From Phycisphaerae bacterium (GTDB lineage Bacteria > Planctomycetota > Phycisphaerae > Phycisphaerales > Phycisphaeraceae): 64,000 nt of DNA. Below the pieces are notes generated by a model. It worked only from the letters and a program-made list of their open reading frames with translations. It made no database searches and was not told the origin of the DNA. The stretch spans positions 1-64,000 of the forward strand of contig JAUIGU010000007.1 in the NCBI GenBank assembly GCA_030432595.1. The letters are read 5' to 3'. How positions within the stretch are numbered: position 1 is the stretch's first letter; each line of letters begins with the position of its first letter. Of the stretch, positions 1 to 8,527 are shown one piece after another. The position numbers and the translations under genes were made by a program.

Positions 1-72
1 GGACACGTGGTGCTGCGTGAAGTGGGAGCCGCCGCCGCGTGGGACGAAGGTCCGGCCTTGGTGAAGGTGGCG

Positions 73-156
73 ATATAAAGCGGCCGACGGTGTCGGCCGT
101 TCGGGGCGCGTGGGTTTGCGAGCGCTCGACGGCGGCCACCGGCCGCCGCTTTATAT
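73..156. repeat. Nested inverted repeat with two internal hairpins
   Basis: A perfect 12-base arm at 73-84 (ATATAAAGCGGC) is repeated inverted at 145-156. Inside lie two independent hairpins: GGCCGAC/GTCGGCC at 82-98 and GGCGGCC/GGCCGCC at 131-147, each with a 3-base loop. Both outer arms read outward as TTTATAT, so they could be divergent -10 boxes. Function not established. Confidence 0.6.
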
Positions 157-176
157 GGCTGCCGGCTCTTTGACAA
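151..176 (+). promoter_or_regulatory. Putative -10 plus leader motif CTCTTTGACAA
   Basis: TTATAT at 151-156 is followed nine bases later by CTCTTTGACAA. The tmRNA promoter at 30134-30158 has the same layout: TATAAT, eight bases, TTCTTTGACAA. The leader motif resembles the boxA antitermination element of rRNA operons (E. coli GCTCTTTAACAA). The transcript would run into the small gene starting at 266. Confidence 0.4.
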
Positions 177-224
177 GTGAAGCAGGGGCGTGGTCGCTCC
201 ACACGGGCAAGGAGAGAAGAGAGA

Positions 225-249
225 AGCCCACGGACTGAATCCGTGGGCT
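225..249. repeat. Strong hairpin in the leader of the zinc-ribbon gene
   Basis: A perfect 10-base stem AGCCCACGGA/TCCGTGGGCT encloses the loop CTGAA, 16 bases before the GTG at 266. No T-run follows on the plus strand, so it is not an obvious terminator. It could be a REP-like palindrome or an mRNA leader structure. Confidence 0.5.
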
Positions 250-265
250 CGGGGCGCGTTCAACC

Positions 266-553
266 GTGCCGGTTCCGCTGGTCGATAGGGGCGGTGTGGA
301 CCCGCGCGACTACATCCTCGATATCCACGGGCTTGCGTCAGCCGACGAGTCGTCCGGCGACTCGCCCGGATCAGGCGCACCGAACGCCCGGCCGTGGATC
401 GCGATCCACTTCAAGTGCTGCCATGCCTACGCCCGGCTGTACCGCAACCGGGACGGCACCGCCTACGCCGGCCAGTGCCCCAAGTGCGGTGCCCCGGCCC
501 GCGCGGCCATCGGCGAGGGCGGCACCGACGCGCGGTTCTTCACCGCGGAGTGA
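266..553 (+). CDS. Small conserved zinc-ribbon-like protein
   Basis: This 95-residue soluble protein has no signal peptide or membrane segment. The C-terminal half carries CC (FKCCHAYARLYR) and a CPKCG pair about 20 residues apart, which would suit one zinc-binding knuckle, and it ends in the conserved-looking ARFFTAE. The N-terminal 45 residues are proline-, serine- and acid-rich. I recall similar short proteins in planctomycetes but know no function. The start is a GTG at 266; overlapping frames of similar length lack these motifs. It lies 42 bases upstream of dapF and may be co-transcribed with it. Confidence 0.65.
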   Translation: MPVPLVDRGGVDPRDYILDIHGLASADESSGDSPGSGAPNARPWIAIHFKCCHAYARLYRNRDGTAYAGQCPKCGAPARAAIGEGGTDARFFTAE

Positions 554-595
554 GCGGGCGCGGTCGGGTCACCGGACCCGGTAAACTCCCCGTGC

Positions 596-1480
596 ATGCC
601 CGTCCCCTTCGTCAAGATGCACGGCCTCGGCAACGACTACGTCTACGTCGACGGTTTTTCTCACGACGTGGAAAACCCGGGCGCGCTGTCGATCCAGATC
701 GCCGATCGGCATTTCGGCATCGGGTCCGACGGGTTGATCCTGGTGCTGCCGCAGCGCGACGGGGTGGATGCCCACTGCCGGATGCGGATGTTCAACGCCG
801 ACGGCAGCGAGGGGCAGATGTGCGGCAACGGCATCCGCTGCGTCTGCAAGTTCGCCCACGATCACGAGCTGTTCCCCGGTGCCCGCGACGCCAACCCGAT
901 GCGGATCGACACCGAGAACGGCGTGTTGACGCTGGACTACACGCTCGACGCTGCGGAGAAGGTCGAGACGGTCACGGTCGATATGGGCGAGCCGAAGCTC
1001 GAGCCGGACAAAGTGCCGATCAATCTTTCGCAGCTCGAGCCGACGGACCAGCCGCAGACGTTCACGCTCGACGCGGGCACGCACGGGCTGTTCGACGTGA
1101 CGTGTGTCTCGACCGGCAACCCGCACGGCGTGATCTTCGTCAATCACCTCGCGCCGATCAGCGAAAAGATGGCCACGCTCGGCTCGGTCCTGGAGCACCA
1201 CGCGGCGTTCCCGCACCGGGCGAACATCCACTTCGTCCGGGTCGATTCGCCGGACAACGTGCGGGTGCTGCACTGGGAGCGCGGCAGCGGCGCGACGCTG
1301 GCGTGCGGCACCGGCGCGTCGGCGGTGTGTGTGGCGGGCGTGCTCACCGGGCGGACGGGCCGAACCCTCACCGCGCACCTGCCCGGCGGAGAGTTGCAAC
1401 TTGAGTGGCGCGAGGCGGACAACCACGTTTACATGACCGGACCCGCGACGGAGGTGTACGCGGGGGTTTGGCCGGATTGA
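596..1480 (+). CDS. dapF: Diaminopimelate epimerase
   Basis: This 294-residue cytoplasmic enzyme interconverts LL- and meso-diaminopimelate in the lysine and peptidoglycan precursor pathway. Both catalytic cysteines are visible: Cys76 in QMCGNGIR and Cys237 in LACGTGAS. The N-terminal FVKMHGLGNDYV motif is also typical, and the length fits the family (about 275-295). It starts at an ATG 42 bases after the zinc-ribbon gene and converges on the Nudix gene with a 17-base gap. The presence of dapF agrees with a peptidoglycan cell wall, now accepted for planctomycetes. Confidence 0.97.
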   Translation: MPVPFVKMHGLGNDYVYVDGFSHDVENPGALSIQIADRHFGIGSDGLILVLPQRDGVDAHCRMRMFNADGSEGQMCGNGIRCVCKFAHDHELFPGARDANPMRIDTENGVLTLDYTLDAAEKVETVTVDMGEPKLEPDKVPINLSQLEPTDQPQTFTLDAGTHGLFDVTCVSTGNPHGVIFVNHLAPISEKMATLGSVLEHHAAFPHRANIHFVRVDSPDNVRVLHWERGSGATLACGTGASAVCVAGVLTGRTGRTLTAHLPGGELQLEWREADNHVYMTGPATEVYAGVWPD

Positions 1481-1497
1481 GTCAAGCGAGGGGAAGG

Positions 1498-2019
1498 TCA
1501 AACCCCGACATCGAGCGGGTTCTCCGGTTCACCGTCGGTCAACAACGCGGATAACAACTGCCCAAGCCGGCGTGGGGCGAAGGCTTCGCCTTGTTCTGTA
1601 GCGGTCTGGATGTCGTCGGCCGTCCACCAACGGTGGCCGTGGAGGTACATGAGTTCGTCCCGGGTCTGCTGGTCCGTGGTTGGTTCGCGGCGGTGCGTGC
1701 GGCAGACAAAGAAGTGTTCGTGCTGACGCAGCGTTCGGCCCAGCCAGGGGAACGTGTGGGTCCGGGTCCAGACGCATCGGCCCAGTTGCAGGTCGTCGAA
1801 GCCGAGCTCTTCGCGGGCTTCGCGCAGGGCCGCGTCGGCAAAGGTTTCGCCGCGTTCGCAGCCACCGCCGGGCGTGATCCACCAGCGCTTCGCGTTGCCC
1901 GGCTCGCCGCAGGACAGCAGCAATACCCGGCCGTCGGGATCAAGCAGGATCACCCGCCCCGCGTTGCGCTCAACAACGGATGCTTGCGTGTTTTCTTCGG
2001 ATGGCCCGCCGCCGGTCAC
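1498..2019 (-). CDS. Nudix hydrolase
   Basis: This 173-residue protein has a complete Nudix box. Read from Gly52, it follows GX5EX7REUXEEXGU through Glu58, Arg66-Glu67, Glu70-Glu71 and Gly73. Nudix enzymes cleave nucleoside diphosphates linked to another group, using Mg2+ held by the box glutamates. Substrate cannot be told; the compact form with WWITPGGG upstream of the box resembles MutT/ADP-ribose-type members. The start is a GTG whose first bases overlap the TGA of the upstream TPR/alpha-CTD gene (GTGA), so the two are probably translationally coupled. Confidence 0.9.
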   Translation of the reverse strand: MTGGGPSEENTQASVVERNAGRVILLDPDGRVLLLSCGEPGNAKRWWITPGGGCERGETFADAALREAREELGFDDLQLGRCVWTRTHTFPWLGRTLRQHEHFFVCRTHRREPTTDQQTRDELMYLHGHRWWTADDIQTATEQGEAFAPRRLGQLLSALLTDGEPENPLDVGV

Positions 2020-2936
2020 GCCTCGAGCTTACGCAGCGAGATACCGATCTCGGCCAGCTTTTCCTTGATCTCGACCAGCGAGGTCATGCCGAAGTTCTTG
2101 ACGCCCATCAGCTCGGCCTCGGTCTTCATGACCAGGTCGCCGATGGTCTGCACACCCAGCAGGGCCAGCGCCTTGCGGGCGCGGACGGAGAGGTCCATCT
2201 CGCCGACGCCGCGGTTGAGCAGTTCGTCGTCGCCGCCGGTCTCGGCGCGGAGCTGTTCGTAGACCTGCTGCTTGGCGAGTTCCTGCTGCTGCTCGACGGC
2301 CTGGCCAAGGCGCAGGCCCTTCTGGGCGAGCATGGCCTTGATCTCGTCCAGCGACGCGTCGCCGAAGTTCTTGAAGCTGCGGAGCTCGGCCTCGGTGACC
2401 TTGAGCAGGTCGCCCAGCGTGCGGATCTCCATCTTCCGCAAAGCGTTGCGGGTGCGGACGGACATCTCAAAGTCGGTGACCGGCGTGTCGAGCAGCGCGC
2501 TCTGCGACTCGTCGCGGCGTTCCTGCTCGTCGTCGATGAGCATGCCCTTGGACGCGAGGATGTCCTTGATGAAGAGGCGCGCCCGGGCGTGGTTGGGATC
2601 GGTCGCGAGTACCTGCCGGATGCAGCGCTCGGCCTGGGCAAACTTGCCGCGGTCTTCGTAGAGGATCGCGAGGTTGATCAGGGCGTTGAGCGGGGCGCGG
2701 GTCGCGCGGCAGCACTCTTCGTAGAGGTGGATCGCTTCGTCTTCCTCCCCGACCAGGTCGAGGTTGTAGGCCAGGCGGAAGCAGACCTGCATGTCCTCGG
2801 GGTCGGCGGCGTAGGCGGCCTCGTATTTCTCGATGGCCAGCATGCGGTCGCCCTGCTGCTCGGCGTCGAAGCCGGCGTCGAAGTACTTGCGGGCGGTGTC
2901 GGTGTCGCGGATATCGGCGGCGAGGGTATCGCTCAT
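2016..2936 (-). CDS. TPR protein with two RNA polymerase alpha C-terminal domains
   Basis: This protein has 306 residues when started at the ATG of MSDTLAAD; an upstream in-frame ATG at 2960 would add eight. Residues 15-125 form about three TPR helices pairs. Residues 150-212 and 240-303 each match the RNA polymerase alpha CTD (MSVRTRNALRKM and LSVRARKALALL, followed by GDLLKVTEAEL and the HhH-like NFGxxSLxEIK). The first copy keeps the equivalents of E. coli Arg265, Asn268 and Ser299, which contact UP-element DNA. There is no polymerase assembly domain. It may bind promoters or RNA polymerase as an accessory factor; that role is inferred from domains only. Confidence 0.85.
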   Translation of the reverse strand: MSDTLAADIRDTDTARKYFDAGFDAEQQGDRMLAIEKYEAAYAADPEDMQVCFRLAYNLDLVGEEDEAIHLYEECCRATRAPLNALINLAILYEDRGKFAQAERCIRQVLATDPNHARARLFIKDILASKGMLIDDEQERRDESQSALLDTPVTDFEMSVRTRNALRKMEIRTLGDLLKVTEAELRSFKNFGDASLDEIKAMLAQKGLRLGQAVEQQQELAKQQVYEQLRAETGGDDELLNRGVGEMDLSVRARKALALLGVQTIGDLVMKTEAELMGVKNFGMTSLVEIKEKLAEIGISLRKLEA

Positions 2937-3048
2937 GGTGCAGGCGGTCTCCGGGTTCAATTCGGTCGATCGGCGGGAACCCGGTACTATAGACGCGTCC
3001 GGCCGGCTTCCGCAAAGTGGGCCGGCCGGAACGGATTCGGTTCATGTC

Positions 3049-5919
3049 ATGTCTGCGGCCATCGCGGCCAGATTCCTGATGGAGCGGTACGTGCTTCAGC
3101 GTCCCTGGTTTGAGGCCCTCGAACCCCGCCGGCTACTCGCGGCGGACCCGGTGGCGGTGTTTTTCACCGACGTGACGGCGGCCCACGGGCTGGACCAGCA
3201 CCCCGGCGGGTCCGGCGAGTTCCACGCCGGCGGGGCCGTGTTCACCGACCTGACCAACGACGGCTACGCGGACCTCTACCTGCCGGCCGGGACGGTCTTC
3301 ACGGGCGGCCGGGTGAACGAGTTGTGGGTCAACGTTGATGACGGCAGCGGCGGCCGGACGTTTGAACGCGTGAGCAACGACGGCGGCGCGGCCGGGCCCA
3401 ACGGCGGGTCACGCTTCACCACCGGCGCGATCGCAGCCGACTACGACAACGACGGCGACCTGGACCTCTACGTTACCGAGTTCCAGGCCGACAACATCCT
3501 CTACAAGAACATGTGGGTCGAGGACGAAGCGGCCAATGGCGCGGCCAATCTGAGCCCGACGGACCTGCGGTTCGTGGACGTGACCGCCTCGACCGACCCG
3601 ACGCCGACCGACCCCGCCGGCGACATCCAGCACGGCCTCGGCTACGCGACCTTCCAGAACCCCGACCCCTTCTTCGGCAACGACCGGCTTGACGGCACGA
3701 TGGCCGCGGCGTGGGCGGACGTGAACCGTGACGGGTGGATCGATCTCTATGTCGGCAGTTGGGACGGCACCAACGGCGACCCGGGCACCGCCCGCGACGG
3801 GCAACTCGGCGAGCGCGACACGCTGTACCTCAACAACGGCGACGGCACGTTCACCGACGCGACAATGGGCACCAACCCGGTTGCCCCCGTTGGACCACTG
3901 CTCGACGACGGCAGCTTCGAGGCCGCGCTCTCCGGCTCAACCATCAGCAACAGCAACTGGTCGCTGACCGCGAACACGCCAGCGACCACCGGCACCGAGG
4001 CGGTGGCGTTTTTCCAGGCGCCGTGGGCATCGACTAGCGGCGGAACGGGCGTGTGGTTCCGCGCTTTTGCCGGAAGGCCGGGCGAGGCAGCGAACGGCAC
4101 GCTCACCCAAACAGTGACGGCCACCGAAGACGGCGGCTACACGCTCACGTTCGACGCCCGCGTGGAATCCAGCTTCGACGCCAACTCAATGCGCGTCACG
4201 ATTGCCTCTTCTGGCACCGGCGGCAGCGAGACCGTCGAGCTCATGCTTGAAGCCCCGAACGACGGGCAGTGGCGTAACTACAACGCGACCCTTACGGGCG
4301 TCACGGCCGGCGATTCGCTCACGGTCATGGCCGAGATGGTCGACGCGTCCGTCCTCGCCGGCGGGCCGAATCAATCCGCCCTGATCGACAACTTTGTTCT
4401 GACCCCGCCCGGCGGGAACAGTGGCGGCGGTTGGGAACCCGTCACCGGCTGGGCGTACCCCGACGGCAGCTTCAACGACCCGTCCGTGCCCGCTGAGTTC
4501 TCCGGCCTCAACGCGGTGCAGTTCGCCGACTTCAACAACGACGGCTGGCAGGACCTGATCGTCGCCACCATGGGCGGCGGCGGGGTCGGGCCCAACCGCG
4601 ACATCCTCTACGTCAACCGCGGCAACGACGAATCCGGCGAGTGGCTCGGCTACCACCTCGCGTCCTGGGAACTCGGCTTCGGCGGCAACGACTCGTCCGA
4701 AATGGGCGTCACCGTCGCCGACGTCGACAACGACGGCGACCTGGACTACTTCGCCACCGACGGCAGCACGACGCACTCGCTCTGGCTCAACCAGTTCGCC
4801 GACACGGGCGTGTTGTCGTTCGTCGAGACCTTCGTCCCCGCCGTGTTCTCCTGGGGGGCGAACTACCACGACTTCGACAACAACGGCCGCGTCGACCTGC
4901 TCATCGGCACGCAGGCGCAGCGCCCGCTGATCCTCCACCTCCAGGACACGGACGGCGTGCTGCACGAAGTCGCCGTGCCCGCCGGGCTGTCCGGCACCGA
5001 CCTCGCGCGGGCCGTCCTCGTCGCCGACTACAACCGCGACGGCTTCAGTGACGTGCTGATCTTCAACATCAGCAACGACACCGGCCGGCCGATCGAACTT
5101 TACGAGAATCTTTCTGCCGGCTTCTTTGCCGGTCTGCACTACCTGAACATCACGCTCGAGGGCGACCCGACATTGCCGGGCGACCTGAAGTCGACGCGCG
5201 ACGCGGTCGGCGCGGTGGTCCACGTCACGGGCGACTTCGACGGCGACGGCACGGTCGCGGCCGACGAAACCCGCATGGAGCAGGTCGTCTCCGGGCACAG
5301 CCAGGCGACGTCCAGCAGCAGCCTCGCGTTGGAGATCGGCACCGGCAAGGCCACCGAAGTCGATCTCCGCATCGTCTGGGCCAGCGGACGCGAGCACGTC
5401 ATCGAAGACGTCGCGACCGACCAGTTCCTTGTCTACAACGAGGGCGCACTGGCCACGCCGGCGTTGGCGGGCGACTTCAACAACAGCGGGCAGGTCGAAC
5501 AGGGCGACCTCGACCTTGTGCTGCAGAACTGGGGCCGCGACACCGACACGCAGGGCGTCCCGGCGGGCTGGACCGGCGACCCCGCGGACGGCCTGATCGA
5601 GCAGAGCGAGCTCGACCGCGTCCTGCAGAACTGGGGCAACACGGCGACGCCACCGCTCGAAACCGTCGCGACTTCGGCGGCCACCACCACAACAGCAGAA
5701 CAAAATACGTCAACCACACCGGCGCTTGCCCACGCCCAACGGGAGTCACGCCAACATCATCCGGCTCGCGGACGCATGCCGGAACGCATCGGGCGAACCG
5801 CGACGATACGAACCATCCTCGACCATGCAGAAGAGGAAGAATCGGAAAACAATCTTCTCAATGCACCACGACAGCGTTCAGTGCTTTATTCAAACCTGCG
5901 GCTGCGCGGGCGCGGTTAA
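3049..5919 (+). CDS. Surface FG-GAP/VCBS protein with ASPIC and dockerin-like domains
   Basis: This exported protein has about 956 residues from ATG 3049 (another ATG at 3079). It opens with LEPRRLL at residues 24-30, the LEPR-XLL motif of planctomycete surface proteins. FG-GAP/VCBS propeller blades follow, with calcium-type DxDxDG loops such as DYDNDGDLDLY and DFNNDGWQDL. A roughly 180-residue beta-rich insert (nt 3895-4435) interrupts the blades. Near the C-terminus come an ASPIC/UnbV-like segment (VDLRIVWASGREH) and a double dockerin-like repeat (QVEQGDLDLVLQNWG, IEQSELDRVLQNWG). It ends in a basic tail (LYSNLRLRGRG) instead of PEP-CTERM. Likely adhesive or carbohydrate-interacting at the cell surface. 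Confidence 0.85.
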   Translation: MSAAIAARFLMERYVLQRPWFEALEPRRLLAADPVAVFFTDVTAAHGLDQHPGGSGEFHAGGAVFTDLTNDGYADLYLPAGTVFTGGRVNELWVNVDDGSGGRTFERVSNDGGAAGPNGGSRFTTGAIAADYDNDGDLDLYVTEFQADNILYKNMWVEDEAANGAANLSPTDLRFVDVTASTDPTPTDPAGDIQHGLGYATFQNPDPFFGNDRLDGTMAAAWADVNRDGWIDLYVGSWDGTNGDPGTARDGQLGERDTLYLNNGDGTFTDATMGTNPVAPVGPLLDDGSFEAALSGSTISNSNWSLTANTPATTGTEAVAFFQAPWASTSGGTGVWFRAFAGRPGEAANGTLTQTVTATEDGGYTLTFDARVESSFDANSMRVTIASSGTGGSETVELMLEAPNDGQWRNYNATLTGVTAGDSLTVMAEMVDASVLAGGPNQSALIDNFVLTPPGGNSGGGWEPVTGWAYPDGSFNDPSVPAEFSGLNAVQFADFNNDGWQDLIVATMGGGGVGPNRDILYVNRGNDESGEWLGYHLASWELGFGGNDSSEMGVTVADVDNDGDLDYFATDGSTTHSLWLNQFADTGVLSFVETFVPAVFSWGANYHDFDNNGRVDLLIGTQAQRPLILHLQDTDGVLHEVAVPAGLSGTDLARAVLVADYNRDGFSDVLIFNISNDTGRPIELYENLSAGFFAGLHYLNITLEGDPTLPGDLKSTRDAVGAVVHVTGDFDGDGTVAADETRMEQVVSGHSQATSSSSLALEIGTGKATEVDLRIVWASGREHVIEDVATDQFLVYNEGALATPALAGDFNNSGQVEQGDLDLVLQNWGRDTDTQGVPAGWTGDPADGLIEQSELDRVLQNWGNTATPPLETVATSAATTTTAEQNTSTTPALAHAQRESRQHHPARGRMPERIGRTATIRTILDHAEEEESENNLLNAPRQRSVLYSNLRLRGRG

Positions 5920-5923
5920 GGCG

Positions 5924-7534
5924 TCACGGGACCAGCCGGTAGATCGCCACGCCGCAGTGCTGGCCGTCGGCGTTGCCCTCATAACCCACCAACAGCACCG
6001 GCTCGCTGATCCCGTCGATGCGGACCCACCGGGCGCACTCGGGCGCGGCGAGCCCGCGGTTCAGATCGTTGCGGTAGGCGGTGGGTTGCGGCTGCATGGG
6101 ATCGGTCGCGTCGATCAGGACCAGGCCGTTCTGCCGTTCGAGCGTCACGGCGAGCAACACGCGGCCGTCGGTCAGCGTCAGCGCCGCAAGGCCTTCGGGT
6201 TCGGGGCCTTTGTCGTCGCTGTGCGAGTCGGGTCCGCGGTCGGCGTTCTTGACGTCGAGGTTGTGGCGGTCGGGGTCGCGCTCAAACAGCCATGCTTCGA
6301 GCGAGCCGGTCCCGCCGAGGCGCTCGCCCGTGTCGGCGTCCCACAAGCTCACGCCGCGTGCCCCGGCAGCCACCACGGCGTCGAGCCGGCCGTCGCCGTC
6401 GGGGTCGCTGTCGGGGATCGAGAGTTGCAAACGCCCCAAGCGTGCCGGGTCACGCCGCGCGGCTTCGTCGATCCCGCTCTCCGACGACACGCCGGCGAAC
6501 TCGGCGGCGCGCTTCCGGTCGCCGTCGTCAACGCGGAAGTCGCCCTCGTCGGCCGTGGCGATGACGCGCCGCCCCGCCGCCTCGAACACCGCCAGCGTGT
6601 CGGGCATGGGCAGCGCCGAAACCTCGCTCGTGATCCGGGGGGCGCCGTCCTGGTCCGACGCGTCGATCGTGACCGGCACCGTGCCCAGCGGGAACAGCAC
6701 GGCCCAGCGCCGCCGCTCCGGATCGAAGACGCCGACAGCGTTGTTCTCCTGGAGCGTGACGTAGACGAGCCCGCCGTGCACCGCCGCGTACTCGGGCTCG
6801 ACGTGCCGGTACGGCTGGGTCGTGTCGGCGTCGTTGATCCGCAGCGCGTCGAGTTCGACGCCCGGGGCCATCGACCAGCGCGTGAACGGGAAGTCGCCGA
6901 CAAAACGCGCCGCTCCGATTTCGCCGGTCCCGGTAACGTCGCGCAGGTCGATCATCGAAACCGAACCCGGCGTGTCACGGTCGCCGCCAACCGTGAATTC
7001 ACCCTCGTTGACTACATAAACGCGTGAACCGTCCGCATCGAACACGACCGCATCCGGGTGAAACCCCGCCTCAATCGTCCACAAAACCTCGGCCGAATTG
7101 ACATCGAAGAACACGATCCACCCGCGCCGGGTGGCGCGGTCTTCCGGGATGACGGCGAGGACGCCGAACCCACGCCCGGCCGGGTCGAGCGCGGCGCTGC
7201 TGACCGACGCGAACGGCCCGCGCGCCGCGGCGAGCGCGTCCTCACTTAACTCGGCCCGTGGGGTCGGTTCCGCATTGCCGCCGAGGTCGTAAAGCCGCAC
7301 GCCGCGTGGCGCGGTCACCGCCAGGGTCTGCGAGGCTTCGTGGTAGTCCACGATCTCCCCGCCGTCGGGCAGCGGCAGTGCCGTCAACAATTCAAGCGAC
7401 GACCCCGACGCGTCGCGCGGCGGCGTCAGTGCAATGATCAGCCCGCATAGCCACAACCCGCCTCGCTTTAGGCGACGCAACCGCGGCTTTGTCGGCGGGT
7501 GACGGAGCAAATACGGCGGCGTGCCAGTGCGCAT
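5924..7534 (-). CDS. Choice-of-anchor I type secreted beta-propeller protein
   Basis: This protein has 536 residues from the ATG that overlaps the stop of the upstream pseudopilin gene (TGATG); a TTG one codon earlier is possible. A basic N-terminus and the hydrophobic stretch LWLCGLIIALT suggest export. The sequence is a long beta-propeller with phrases typical of the choice-of-anchor I family: TPGSVSMIDLRD, WSMAPGVELDALRIND, VEPEYAAVHGGLVYVTLQENN and PEGLAALTLTDGRVLLAVTLE. Family members are extracellular; the enzymatic role is unclear. No PEP-CTERM is present. The 3' end lies four bases from the convergent FG-GAP gene. Confidence 0.8.
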   Translation of the reverse strand: MRTGTPPYLLRHPPTKPRLRRLKRGGLWLCGLIIALTPPRDASGSSLELLTALPLPDGGEIVDYHEASQTLAVTAPRGVRLYDLGGNAEPTPRAELSEDALAAARGPFASVSSAALDPAGRGFGVLAVIPEDRATRRGWIVFFDVNSAEVLWTIEAGFHPDAVVFDADGSRVYVVNEGEFTVGGDRDTPGSVSMIDLRDVTGTGEIGAARFVGDFPFTRWSMAPGVELDALRINDADTTQPYRHVEPEYAAVHGGLVYVTLQENNAVGVFDPERRRWAVLFPLGTVPVTIDASDQDGAPRITSEVSALPMPDTLAVFEAAGRRVIATADEGDFRVDDGDRKRAAEFAGVSSESGIDEAARRDPARLGRLQLSIPDSDPDGDGRLDAVVAAGARGVSLWDADTGERLGGTGSLEAWLFERDPDRHNLDVKNADRGPDSHSDDKGPEPEGLAALTLTDGRVLLAVTLERQNGLVLIDATDPMQPQPTAYRNDLNRGLAAPECARWVRIDGISEPVLLVGYEGNADGQHCGVAIYRLVP

Positions 7535-8442
7535 CAATCCGTCGCGGGGCCCAGCGGGTCCCAGATGAGGTCGGTGCGGTTAAACCCGGGGTTGCCGGGG
7601 AAAACCTCGTCCTCCTTGAACAGGTCACGGCCGGCCTCGGTGACATACATGTAGTCGAACCACGAGCCGTGTCCGTCGGTGAAGAGGTAGTGCCCGCCGT
7701 CGTTGTGCCGACCGGCGACGCGCTTCCAGTTCGCCTTGCCGCGGTCCAAGTCACGGCCGGCGAAGGTGACGCCGTCGGGGATCTCGTCGTCGGTGGCCCG
7801 CATCTCGAGCATGAGGATCGTCGCGGAGGTCTGCGGGATCTTGTGCAGCGGCATGAGATTGGGGAACTTCTTGTTGACGTCGCCGTCCGCGGCCTGGTTC
7901 AACGAACGCGGCAGGGCCGAGCTGGGGACGTACGAGAAGAAAAACCACAGATCGCCAGGCGGAGGCGTTCCGCCCGACGAGCCAAAGGACGGATTGAGGT
8001 TGACGGCCGGCGCCGCGCCGCCGTAGCTGTTCTGGTACGGCGCGTTGTCGGGCACGTCGGACGAGGGGTCGAGGAAGATGCTGCCGCCGTCGGGCGGGAT
8101 CGGCACGGTGTCGGGGTTGGCGCCCAACTCGCGGTAGCTGGGCTGGTCGAGGTACGGCGGGACGACGTGTCCCCACCACATATCGACGCTGGCGTCGAGC
8201 GCGACATTGTCCGCCCCCGAGTCGCCGACCCAGGGCAGGTATTCGTTGCGGTCGGTGGCCGACGCCATCATGCCGATGCCCCACTGCCGGACGTTGGACA
8301 GCGACGCGAGCGACCGGGCCGTCCGCCGGGCCGCGCCCAGCGCCGGCAGGAGGATGCCGATCAGCAGCGCGATGATGGAGATCACCACGAGCAGTTCGAT
8401 AAGGGTGAAGCCGAGGCGGCGTGGGGTGTGTGGTGGTTTCAT
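7534..8442 (-). CDS. Pseudopilin-like protein (prepilin leader, H-X9-DG type)
   Basis: This 302-residue protein carries the prepilin peptidase site [10 protein letters not shown] at residues 10-18 and a single hydrophobic helix ([18 protein letters not shown]). The C-terminal NDGGHYLFTDGHGSWF fits the H-X9-DG signature of the large planctomycete pseudopilin family. The globular part is presumably periplasmic or surface-exposed and assembled by a type II secretion/type IV pilus machine. It is translationally coupled to the choice-of-anchor I gene, so the two may work together. The other pseudopilins in the window (37265, 49032) share the leader nearly residue for residue but differ beyond it. 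Confidence 0.9.
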   Translation of the reverse strand: MKPPHTPRRLGFTLIELLVVISIIALLIGILLPALGAARRTARSLASLSNVRQWGIGMMASATDRNEYLPWVGDSGADNVALDASVDMWWGHVVPPYLDQPSYRELGANPDTVPIPPDGGSIFLDPSSDVPDNAPYQNSYGGAAPAVNLNPSFGSSGGTPPPGDLWFFFSYVPSSALPRSLNQAADGDVNKKFPNLMPLHKIPQTSATILMLEMRATDDEIPDGVTFAGRDLDRGKANWKRVAGRHNDGGHYLFTDGHGSWFDYMYVTEAGRDLFKEDEVFPGNPGFNRTDLIWDPLGPATD

Positions 8443-8527
8443 CCTTGAGGCTCGAAGGCGGGAAACGGGAAGCGCGGCGAGGCGGGCCGCGATCCTCTCC
8501 TCCGGAAGTCACGTTCCGTGGCGGGGT

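Noticed and set aside
1-78. An open plus-strand frame ending TAA at 76-78, and a different open minus-strand frame over the same bases.
   Set aside because: Only about 25 codons are visible and neither has a recognisable motif, so I cannot tell which, if any, is the end or start of a gene.
170-175. TTGACA as a -35 box.
   Set aside because: No -10 follows at 16-18 bases, and the same TTTGACAA lies downstream of TATAAT in ssrA, so it is part of a leader motif.
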